Shown here piece after piece: positions 50,581-61,800 of a stretch of 64,000 nt of DNA (its first letter is position 1; every line of letters begins with the position of its first letter). The position numbers were made by a program, and so were the translations under genes. A model generated the notes under the pieces. The model was not told where the DNA came from. It did not search any database and worked only from the letters and a program-made list of their open reading frames with translations. The stretch comes from Diplonema papillatum (lineage: Eukaryota; Euglenozoa; Diplonemea; Diplonemida; Diplonemidae), in the NCBI GenBank assembly GCA_030068145.1, contig JAPJBO010000017.1, positions 248,001 to 312,000 of the forward strand, in the 5' to 3' direction.

Positions 50581-52661
50581 AACCTTTCTTGACAGTGATT
50601 GGACAGTCGGGATTGCCGGGGGCGGGTCTCCATGAAGAAGAGAATTGTAAAGCAAGACCTGCCCCCTGCGCCTGCTGTCTCCGGCTGCTTCGGCAGACGA
50701 CACATACTACTACTACTACTACTACTACTACTTTTTTTTTGTCAAGTGCGTCCTCCTGGACACAATCAACCAAGAGTGAAGGCATTCGGCAGTCTCGTAA
50801 CCGACAACCGTAACGTGGCACCCGAAGGTGGGACATCGATCCAGCCAAACCAAAAGTTACCACTCACGAAGAGTCACAGTCTTGGTAGAGGAGGCAGTAC
50901 CCGGGATTCTTTCGCTGTAGGCAGACCGAACCTGTGCACCCCCCTGGCGCTACACAATGGGCAGTTCAGGACTGCCGGTTATCGACCGGCCCCGGCATTT
51001 TATTCGCCTCGCATTGCAGTGCAAGTTGGTTTGCTCTCGCACAGGGGGCTCCCGCAATGGGTAGATCACTTTTCAGCTCCGACCATTGACGGGAGCCACC
51101 CAACCCTTTGTGTATGCCAGCCCCACACCCAGCATCATGAGCAAGGCTTGTGTAGTTGGATGTGCATCGGGGTGCGTTTCGCGCGTTACCGAGCGGAGAC
51201 CAGCGGCGGTTTGCAAGCTACACCGTGTGGGACGATGCCTGGACGGGGATGGTTGGAGAGGGGTGCCGGGGGGGGGGGGTTTGGCCAGACGAATCCCGGC
51301 AAGGCTGTGCATGGGGGGTATGGTACCGGTACCCTATGCAAACCGGCCAGATAATTCGGGTTCTGCGCTCAGGGTCCTGGGAGGAGCTTAGGTCGCACAC
51401 CCATGCACAGTTTAACTCCCCGACCGGTGCTGGAGCACCCGTGCAGCTTTGCCAGAAATCTCCTGCCCGATCCCTCCCCCCTACCCCCACCCACCCCATT
51501 TTGGCGTCCTGCCATAAAGTCAATCACAACCTACGGGCCACATCGGTCTCAATCAAGAGCTTTTTCCATCCACCACGACTCCGTGCGCTAGACTTGTCTG
51601 TTCAGCGACGCAGTCGGGCAATGTTCCCATGAAAGAAGTCTTGCAGGTGAGCCAATCCACTGTACACTGATGGGGTCTGATACACCTGAACAGTCCGGAT
51701 TCGTGCAATTGTGACACTGAAATCGCTGCGAGAACGTGCGCCTGAAAGTGGATGCTCAAAAAGCGGAGAAAAAGCGAAGCTTTTGGCGCGGCAGGCAAGA
51801 AGGAAGTGGGGAACCCAGACCAGCGACACGTTTCATGGTCGCAGCAGTACGTACTCACATGCCGAGCATTGTACTTTTGTCGGATCTTTCTGCTCAAACC
51901 CCCTGCTCCCTCTTGTGGTGTGTTCAAGACACAACGGTGCAGGCTTTGTGATTGTTGGAGTCGCGAGAAACCCAGCGCTTGACCCGAAAGTTGCCTTGGT
52001 CCAGCATCCTTACGCGAGGTGCTAATCTCTTGATTACCATCCCGAGTAAATCAGTCCCGGGTATTCAGCTGTGCGTCAGCGTCGAAGTACTGCAAAGCAC
52101 GAGCGCGGTGGTCCAATGTAGCTCCAGAACGTACTGGGTGGATTGACTCACGAAGTGAAAGAACCGTTTTCTTTTTCTTTCTAAGGATACGAGAAAAAAG
52201 GATGTAAAGATTGTTCCGTTCTTCTCCCTGACTTGTTTCCGGATTAGGGCGACACATACTACTACTACTACTACTCTAAGGACACGAGAAAGAAGCCAGA
52301 GCTGAAGAGAGAAGAAAGAAGAAGAAAAGAAAAGAAAAACGCCGCTAACGAAAGATATTCCGTTTCCGTGCGAAAAAAAAAAGTCGACCCTCTCCTTCCC
52401 GTTGCTTTTCGTATGCAAGGTGGGATTGAGCATCCCGATGGATTCTTCTGTCTCGTGGGTGAAATTCCACCAGACCTCTGTGGTCTAAGCTGCAGTGCGT
52501 GACGAGTTGTGTCAGCTGCGCGTTCCCTTCCTGACGCGGGTTACCCGACTGTGTTCTCTTGCCCCGTAAAAACACATTCCCCCCTTTTTCCTCCGAGGTG
52601 CAAGGATTGTCTTGTGTGGTTCAAGTAACAGCTATTGTTTTCCCAGGAGCGACAGTTGTTC

Positions 52662-52770
52662 TCATGGTTAAGAAGACGACTGAAAGCATAGACACAAAGA
52701 TAGCTCAAAGCATCTGCAGAATAACACGAAAAGCCTCCAGGCAAAACCTCCGTTTTCACATTTCTTCTTC
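52662..52770 (+). repeat. Dispersed repeat with a short conserved open frame, spacer copy
   Basis: Beginning at ATGGTTAAGAAGACGACTGA, it matches the intron 5 copy at 22903 with few differences. The frame [20 protein letters not shown] is preserved, although downstream parts differ. Confidence 0.55.
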
Positions 52771-55138
52771 TGGTTCCTGCAAACAATATTTTTTTTGCTC
52801 TCCTCGCCGTCAGCTTTCAAGGTGGGAAAATGTGTCCAGAAAAATGGGCTTGCGTTTGCTCCCAACCGAGGGACATCTGCGGCCCACGAATTGGCATGTT
52901 GTACCCCGTCGACGACGCGTGGTGAGGGTGATGGCGAATGTGAATTAGGCGTGCGTCGACCGTGACAGACAGGCTAGCATGTGCAAGCGGAACAGCCTAC
53001 CGTTCAAGGAAAGAAAGGCGTCTCGCTCTCCCTTGGTCGTCTGGGATCGAAGTTTAACCCCTAACGGCGCAGAAAGCCTTCTGAGGAAACTCAGGATCAA
53101 ACTCAAAGAGCTTTACAAGTCCAAAACGAACCTGGGACACCTTAAACACATCTATCCACAGCAGCAACATGGTCGTTTTTTGACGTGTCTTTACTGCTGG
53201 CACATTGTCCGAACTCCAGCGAGTTCTGCCTTGAACCCCTTAACGGACGGACGGGGAGGGAAGTTGTCCAGAACGCAGAACGCCTTCTGGAGAAGCTATG
53301 AGTCACAAGCCCTTTTACGGAAACCTGGTGCTCCTTGGAAAGATTCCGTGATACATCTCTTCGCAGCAGCAACTGTTGATCCTTTTAGACGTGTCTATGC
53401 TCTGACTTTTTCGCCATGAATATGGATCCCCCGTCCGTACAGGGTCAATACTATTCCAACGAGAACTAACCCTTATACAGAAGTTATTACCCCGTTGCTT
53501 ACCTGGAAGAAATACGTCCCCATCGTGTACTCACCCGTCGCCACCCCTATTTTCAGGTTCAGTGTAATGACGTTCGTAGCAGACCACGATAATCGCTGCT
53601 TGCGGGCTCTACGTTTGTTGGCACTGCTCTTGCAGACGTAGCGAACCACACGAAAGATCATTGACAGTTGCACTTCTGCATCGTTTTCTGCAGCGACAGA
53701 TCGGCTACACTTCTCGGCGGGCACGAGGGTTCGGAGTATCTTGGTTTCTCACCGCATCAAACCTGAATCATGCCCAAGAAGTCCAGGTTTGAGACGGTTC
53801 AACATATACGATCCGGCGTTGGTAGCCGTAACTGAGCCGGTACGTCCCGAAGTGCCTGCCGCTGTTCACAGTGAATCACGGCCCACCACGGTCTATCAGG
53901 TCCATCCCTAGTCCCTAGAGCTGCATCGATTGCCCGGTGCTGTATTCTTCGGTCTATCACGGCCTATCAAGAGGGGATGGACCGGCTCAGTAACATCATA
54001 TGCTTAGCCTTGGGACAAAGCTTCGCAGTGTCCTGTTTTTGAATGCCTCGTCACAGGCCTAATGTCTAGTCGTGTGCTCTCGCTTCTCGTAAACTACGTC
54101 GCGGTGTACATTTTCTTCTGTTCGACCTTCCACCCCACTTGTTCTCTCGTTTGGGCCCGCACAGCGAGGCGCAGATGTTTCCGCGCTCAGCCCAATCATT
54201 GAATTGGCAAATGATTGGACAGATGGCGGACGGTCTACAAATTTAGATGCATTACGGTCTGCCACAAAGGGTTCACTGTCTCACACGGCCTTTCACCTCA
54301 GTTTCCGATATGCCATACTACAGGAGTAGGACCCCGGTACGATCGAATGAGTACAAAGTAGTCTACTCATGATAACCAATTATGTAGAAAAAGCGTCACG
54401 GGATAAGCCGGCAGCCGCTGCTTAGCGGCTGAAAGTGCATGCTGATCCATGTGGTCCCATGTCCTTCAAAGTTTCCAGTGCTTAACGGCACTATCACGCC
54501 CTCGTAGGCGACACCACTGTATTGTCTTTAACCCTACCTCAACTCACGTAGTGACCAATACATTCTAACTTCAAGCCATCAGGGGGATTTACTGTCGATC
54601 GCGTCAATTCCCGGTTCACGGTCTTTCAGGCTGCGTCGGAATGGGGTGAACAAGCTGAGTGTCGAGATAGGGGGACGTGCTGGAAAAAAACAGGTGGTCG
54701 CAGGGCAGACGCGGCGGGTACCCCAGCGGAGGCTGGGTCCCCATTGCAACTGCCTGAGGAACGACTGTCACGCTCCGGTTGGAGGGGGGGGGGGGGGTTT
54801 GTTTCCTTTTCTCGCAAAAGCCGCTTTCTCCACTTGCCTTTACTCCATACCTAGCTCTGTTTTCTACTCCTCTTCAGCCTCGCGCGCCTCTGTGTTGATT
54901 ACGGGAAGACTCACTCCTCCTCTCGGCATTTGTTTTCGCCTACCATTAAGCGGGCTGGTCCTCTTCGGGTCCCCATGCCCGTCGTGCTGGCTGGCGTTCC
55001 GAAGGCTGGAGCCAACTTGGCTGCGGCTACTTGTTTCTCTTGCGTTCCCAGAATTGGCTCTTGCAGCACCCACCAGCACGCAGTCCCGGCATGCTCTCAT
55101 AGCATGCAGCGTTTGGTCGCTTCATGTTCAAAAGACGA

Positions 55139-55252
55139 GACTGGCTTGTGGCAGCCAAGCGTTTATAGCGACGTTGCTTTTTGATCGTTAGATGTCGGCT
55201 AACCAACCTAGACACACGCAGAATTGTCTGAGGGTTGGATTGTTGACCCGTC
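55139..55252 (+). rRNA. Large-subunit rRNA fragment (domain V/VI junction)
   Basis: ACTGGCTTGTGGCAGCCAAG, CGTTTATAGCGACGTTGCTT, TTTGATCGTTAGATGTCGGC, CGCAGAATTGTCTGAG and GGTTGGATTGTTGACCC follow the LSU order. They correspond to the opposite strand of the 21178-21482 fragment, and the 3' end overlaps the start of 37977-38150. Small changes (CCTTCGATGTCGG to CGTTAGATGTCGG) suggest decay. Confidence 0.8.
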
Positions 55253-55612
55253 GTTCGCGATTCAAGAAGAAGGATGCCGATTAGAATGAGTATGAATGTC
55301 TTACCACATGCATCAAGACCGTTCCGGAAGTGTCCCTGTTGCCCGTGTGTGTTCAAAGGCCCCCTCACTTGCCTTTTTTTTTGTCTTCCCCGCCCGCGCA
55401 AAGAAGTAAATGGATCAAGACCCTTGGGCTCAGTGCGGAATCATCAGGAAACACGCCAACACCCTCGGATTTTTAGGCCTTCCCTGGGGGCGGTATCGGG
55501 GGGAAAGGGAGGAAGCGAACGCACAAAAGGGAAAAAAAATTGCAGGGGTGGCTTCCCACGCTGCGCGAGAGCTAAACCAGCGGGCCGGGGGGCGGGGAGG
55601 AGGCCGGGCAGC

Positions 55613-55859
55613 ATGCGGCTTGCCTTTGTGCTCCTGGTTCTGCACGCGCGCGTGGCGCAGCAGCAGGTGATCCCGCGGCGGGAGGGGTGGTGCCAGGGCC
55701 GGAGGCTGGCCTACTACGAGCTGGAGCCCGTCGTCGGCGTCACCGCCGGCGCGACGGCTCCGCGGATCTACTCCCTGCTGCAAGAAGACGCGGCGGGTGG
55801 GCGCAACGCGCTGAATCTTCCGAAAGTCATCACCTCCTCTACATCGGCGGAATACACAG
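55613..55859 (+). CDS. DOMON gene exon 1 (signal peptide)
   Basis: ATG at 55613 begins MRLAFVLLVLHARVAQQQVI, a hydrophobic signal sequence in front of REGWCQGRRLAYYELEPVVG. The donor is ACACAG|GTGCGC with one base left over. The in-frame codons upstream to 55274 belong to the spacer. Confidence 0.8.
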
Positions 55860-58800
55860 GTGCGCTTTTCTGGTGCTCCGTGCAAAAAGGCGCACTCATG
55901 TTGTCGGACTTTTTCTTGAGTGGGAAAAACACGCAGTCTTTTTAGAGTTAAAGTTCGCTTGAAATTCCGGGGGTTTTAGGGTCTCCGTGTGACCGTTCAT
56001 GAATGGGTTCTCTTAGAGCAAGAAAAGACTATATGGTTACGGGTCGTATATTTGGTGCACGCTTTCGTTATGGGTGGGACTGTTTGTGACCGACTCTTTA
56101 GTACTAACAATCTTGTGGTGGGTTGCCTTTCAATGTATTGTGCAGGCCAAAAAGACGCAGGCAGCGTGTTTTGGTTGATCAGAATTCCTTACCTGAAAAT
56201 GACGCAGGGTAAATACAAGTGGGAAAACGATCAACCGGCACGCACAAACAAAACGAAGCGCCTGTCTTTTTCCCTCCGAGGTCTTATTGTCGCAAACGAA
56301 TCCCCGTGTGAGCGGGCGGCCCCGAGCATCCATGCGGAGCATCAAGCTCGTGTAACAGCCATCGCACACACGTATCAGGATGCCACGCAAGCCCTCATCA
56401 TCGCACACGCACGTATCAGCTTTACTGCACAACGCACAGACACCCTCACCAGCTCCCCGGTCTTTGAAAAATCTGTTTGTTAGAATGCCACCAGCAGCAG
56501 GACGTGCTCTCCGCAGAAGACCTGGCGCAGCTGGAGAAGCGCCTGATTGAGCTGAGGACGGAGGATGAGGCGGTTGAAACTCTGGGTCAAACTCAACTCC
56601 AAAACGGGGGAACGGATCCGCGCTGATGATGGTCCGCCTTGTGCGTTCGTGGCTTACGGGACTGAAAAATGGCGCAGACAGGACCAGAGTGGCGGTGAAC
56701 ACACAACCATTCCGAGCACGCTTTCGCAATCCCCCCTTCCTCGAAGAAGACTTGATGCTAGCAACATAAATGCATGGGAGGCAGTGTCCTGCCTAAACAC
56801 TAACCGCTTAAGGATGAGCGGCTATGCGTCGTTTAGTACTAGTAGTACACGTCGCCTAATACAAGGGGTTTTCACGGAGCATGCGTTTGCTTCATTGAAA
56901 AGATCCGGCACAAATCTTTGGGATGCGCCCATCGTCGGGCAAAAACTCTAAAAAATACTGCTCCGAGCTCCCAACGCCTACCTGCGTGAACGGCTCCGTT
57001 TCCCGAATTGACCCCCCACCCCCCCAGTGCACTTGTAAATTTTACTAGTGCACTAGTAAAAATTACAAGCGAATTCAGGTGTTATTCAGTCCAAAACAGT
57101 GATTTATAGGAGGTTTTGCGTGAAAATTGTGAGATTGAAAACTGGGGAGGTTTGGTCGATGTGCACTACCCCTCGGACTGAGTTGGGCAGGGTTGTTGGG
57201 GGCCTTGATGGGAATCATCTCCCCTGATATACAGCAGCGCCGTTGAAAAAGGATGAGAGGAGCAGCGCGCACCCAACTGGAACTGTGCGCACTGTCCAGC
57301 CCCTTTGCCCTGAGACTTTTGTTGAGCTAGTTGACAGCTGCCGAGGAAAAGCGTCTACAAAATGAGAAGAAACGGAGGCAAGAGAGACGCACTGTGAGTG
57401 GTGTCGTGCCAAATTCACAACAGTGAAACACACTCTACAATGGCGACGTGAGCGGGGAGCGGGGAACCCTGGGCAGAAGCGGCCACCTGACTGTTGCGAA
57501 TACTTCCAGTCGGTCCGAGCATGCCTGCCACTTCCCGACACGCTTCGGCACGGAGGCTTTGCCCAAGCAGGGATCTTGACATTGTTGTTGCCGCAGTAAG
57601 GAGTTCCACACAGCCCATCAATGTAACACTCGGGCTCGACCATAATAGTCAGAAATTTGTGAGGTTTCGTAAACATGAAAAAGCGGACGAGGCAGCAGGA
57701 AGAGTGCTGAACGGACGAAGCGTCTTTGATGTGGATCGGTCTACCATGATGCAGGCCTCCAATATGTATGCGCCCAAGATGCCGCCGGCCTAGTGCAGAT
57801 GGAAGAGATCGGCAGGTTTGCACGGGGGACCCTCGAGCATCAGAGGAACCGCAGACTCCGAGAGCGACTAAACGCGCCACAGAGCAGCATCAACGGCAAG
57901 ACGCTGCACCAACTCCGGAGGTCCAGCGGAGCAGTGCGCTAGTGAGGCAATCGATTCTACAAAACGGCACAACGGAGATATGTGGTTTAGGGTGCAACGA
58001 AAAGGCCACCTCTCAACACATTCTGACAGCGGGCGACACAGCGCACCTTAGATGGTTTCAGCCGGAGGCGGACCAAAGGCCGGTGTTCGGGCACCCACCC
58101 GAATGCAGGCCCTGGACGCCTATGCGAAGGGAACCACGCGGTAATCCGGAGTGTGGCTCTACGCGTGCCAGCTGCCCGGGAGACAAGTGCGCTGAGTGGG
58201 CAACATGGGCCCTACAAGCATAGGAAGAAGGTGAGAACGCAAGCACGGCAGCGGCAGCAACACCCCAAGAATCAACGACAATAAAATGAAGCAGTAGGCG
58301 CACCGCGTTCGTTCCCAACACCCCGACCCGACCAAGCAACCGCCAAACCCCAAGAAGTACTAATCTCACGGCAACAGCCCAAACAACTTCCCCTAGCACC
58401 CTCGTGTGACAAGAATCCTCCAGTCCTCGAAACCCCCCGTGGATCTTCCATACCATAAGCAGAAGAAAGTTGGACCAGAAATATGTTGGACCGAAAATAT
58501 GTTGGACCGGACAAAAGTTAGACCGCGGACGACCAAAACAATTGGACCATTTTGTCCGGTCCAACATATTTCCGCCCAGGCACGTATCCACTTAGGCGGG
58601 GTTGGGTCGATGGGCATCAGGTACAAAAATGTCCCTTGACAAATGGGTAGTCAGGCGCGAGAGATGCGTGGGTTTCTTCTTGAGCGTACCAAGATCGTCG
58701 TTTATTGGCGGCTCATACTTTTTCCTTCACGGTCAGCCAACCTCGAGCCACCTCGTTGCACTCTGCATTTTTGCGTTTGCACTCTACCAAAGCAATGGGA

Positions 58801-61800
58801 CAGACGGTGGACGCATCTTGGTCCACCCTCGGCATCCTTCCACGCAAGGAAGATCTTGTGATTCCACCACAAAACCATGGCGACCAATGGCTGGACCATG
58901 GCCAGGGTGCGAGTTGCAAGTTGCTGGAGGGAACTCAGCGGGTTACGCAGCGCCGCGCAGTGTTCGGGAACTCCTGGCGGCGGACCCATGCGCGACTACG
59001 GAGTGGAGCGAGTGCCAGCCGCAAAACTGCACGAAGTACACAGAACCCCCCGAAAAAAGTTGGCCGGACAAAAGTTGGACCACCAGAGCCCAAAATAGGT
59101 GAGTTGGACCATTTTGTCCGGTCCAACTTATTTCCGTTTACGGTATTTGCCTTTCAGAGTTGACCGCACTGTTGCCCACGACTCAGTCCAAAAAATGGAT
59201 GCCAAGCCTGTCCGGCATAAGACGCACGCAGGCAGAGATATTCGTAACCTCCTGGGCGCAAGATACCCGAGCATCTTTTGCCGTGCAATGGCGCCCATCT
59301 ATTTCTGGTACCAGGACGTACCTGTGCACGACTCTGCTCTGAGAGGACAAGGACGCCTCCTCCCTCGCTCCGTCTCTTCCGATGTTATTGTCCCGTGTTC
59401 CCACCGCATCGAGCCACAGGGGGGTCGTGTTCGAGTGTTCACGTTTGCCTTGGAGTGGGGGAAACCTGGATTGACGCGGTCTGCCTAAGCGCGGGGCTCT
59501 CAAGCACTGGGGTGACACTTTGCTCTGCTCTCCCAGCCCCATTTTGACGAGTTAGGTGAAAAAGAAGCCGGTTCTTCTGAATGTGTGCTTCACTTGCCAC
59601 AATTTCTTGTTTCACCCCAAACCACCTGCCAAAACACCTGAAATCACTTGTAAATTTTACTAGTGCACTTGTAAAATTTACTAGTGGCACTTGTAAACCA
59701 TTTTCACTTGTAAAAAAACCACTAGTAAATTTACTAGTGAAAGCCTTTTCTACTGCACCGTGCGCTAGGACTGAAAATCCCCATCCAAAGGACCCACTGA
59801 TGAGCTCTGACTTTGGTTTGGTCTGCGTTCAAGAGCGAAACACGAGACGAAGAACGAGGTGCACACAACACCGCGGTGAAAAAAACACAGGAGGCTAGTC
59901 CCTCAAGGTTTCATTCCCCACTTTGGGAGCCGTACACTCCCCTCTTTACAACTTTCTATTTTCTATTTTGCATCCCTTTCCTAGACGACATCTTCCTCGA
60001 AGAAGACTTGATGCTAAAAAAATGCATGAGAGGCAGTGCTCTGCCTAAACATTAAACTAAGATTTTCCCCCCTTTTCCGCGAAGACTTGATGCTAGCATC
60101 AAACACATGAGAGGCAAGTAGCGCCTGAACGAAACTAAGATTTTTTCCCCCTTATCCCTCCGTTCCAACAACACCGCAGGCGTCTGGCAAGAAGTTCACG
60201 TCATCGTCGACGCCTCCTCCGCGGCGCCCGCCGCCTTTACCTCGGAGGCAGACCTCCTCTCCGCAGCCGGCACCAACGGCTGGGCCGTCGTGCCGGTCGG
60301 GTCGTTCGCACATTGCCCGATCGTCGGCAGCGCGCTTTCTTTGGAAGGCGCCTCGTTCCCCCGCGAAGCTGTTTTCCACGAAGGCGTGCCGCTGGAGTGC
60401 ATGATGCTGCAGAGCGGCACCGTGCGCCACTACCCGACACCGCCGTACATCCCAGTCTACGAGTTGAAGCGACGACCGTACGCTCTGGTTGTTGTGGAAG
60501 GCAACACACTCCTGGACGTTCGGCCCGACGAGCTAGGTATGACCGCTTCAGACCGATCCCTCGTAGTGTAATCGCATTGTTGGTGAGGCAGAGCCCTGCT
60601 TACCCCCCTATCTTTACTGTAGTGGGGCGACCGGCTCCCCGGAGAGATGGTCTCTGCACTCTAGCTCGTCTCTCTCTCTCTCTCTTTACTTTGTAATGGT
60701 GTGCGTCTGCAACGTGGCGTTGGCTTGGTAGCTGACCCGAACGAGAAGTAAGATGCGCTGTATTGTGACTTCAATCAGCGCCCTGGCATTTGACGCTGAG
60801 AGATCACGGGTAAATGAACGACAGAAAGGGACCTTACCGAGGTAGACAAATGCCGCTTCTATTTTTCGAGGCGAATGGACCAACGTAGGGTTCTTGCGAA
60901 AAAGCAGGCAGCTGCACACACATACCTTGTGGCCGCCTCTTTATTAGTCATGCCTTATGTCACGTACGATGTACTTGTCGTATTTCGGTCAACGCCAATC
61001 CATGACGAGTACCTTCTCGATATGACAAGTACAACGGTGTCCTGACAATCTAAATCCATTATCTCCTCGTTCTCTCGTGTCCTGACAATCCCTAATCGAC
61101 AGGCTTCTTCCCGGTGTTCCGCAAGGAAGGCATCCACGTGAACGGAGACTACGTCGCGAACCGGGCGACGAGTCTGAAGGATATCCTGTCGATTCCGCAC
61201 GAAGTGGAAGAGCGCAACGCGACGGTCATAGTCCCGTGGCACATCGCCGAGGTCACCCCCGCGTGGTGGGAGGCCCCCCAGGCCTTCGCCGCGGAGCTCG
61301 CGCTGCGGGCGCCGTTCCCGGCCGCGACGCTGGCCTGGACGCACGCCGGCGGCACCGCCTCCGTCAAAGTCACGGCGCAAAACGGCAACGGGTGGCTCGC
61401 CGTGGCCTTCGGCGGCTCGCACCCGGAGAGGAGCGGCGCGGAGGGTGCGAATCGGATCGCAGGTTCGGGGCAACCCGCCGGCGTTTCGGCGGTGTTCGCG
61501 TTCGTCACCGCCCGGAGGGAGACGTGCGTCGTGTACGGCAGGACAGACGGCGCGGGGTCCTTCGGCCCGCTGTCGAGCGAAGCCTCGGCGAACACCATGG
61601 CCGTGGAAGGCGTGGTGTTCGAGGCAGCCTGGACCGGCGAAATGACGCTGGTCTTCAACCGCAGCGCGGCGGCAGCCCCGCCACTCGTGGAAGCCGAGTA
61701 CTCGAAAGTCTTCTGGCGGGTCCAGTCCGGCCCGACCCTCGAAGACTGCGCGCTGCCCGCCGACGCCCCCGGCTGGCTCGCCGCACCGCACGCCGGCGCG

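Larger units (their letters stand above)
47229..55612. other. Spacer between PP2C and the DOMON-type gene
   Basis: No conserved gene was recognised. It contains LSU rRNA fragments (47530-47735 and 55139-55252), a minus copy of the intron-associated element (48140-48328), a poly(T) run (50246-50273) and (ACT)n tracts (50705-50732, 52255-52277). It also holds the repeat shared with kinesin intron 10 (50465-50580), the [12 protein letters not shown] repeat (52662-52770), a pair of diverged repeats at about 48745-48815 and 49855-49920 (TACCGCCGAMCACG), and a GGCAAGCTCAGCGGGA match to LSU rRNA near 49168. Confidence 0.5.

Noticed and set aside
51070..51110. ATTGACGGGAGCCACC as an SSU rRNA piece
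   Set aside because: Similarity to the SSU GAATTGACGGAAGGGCACC block is short and not supported by flanking sequence.
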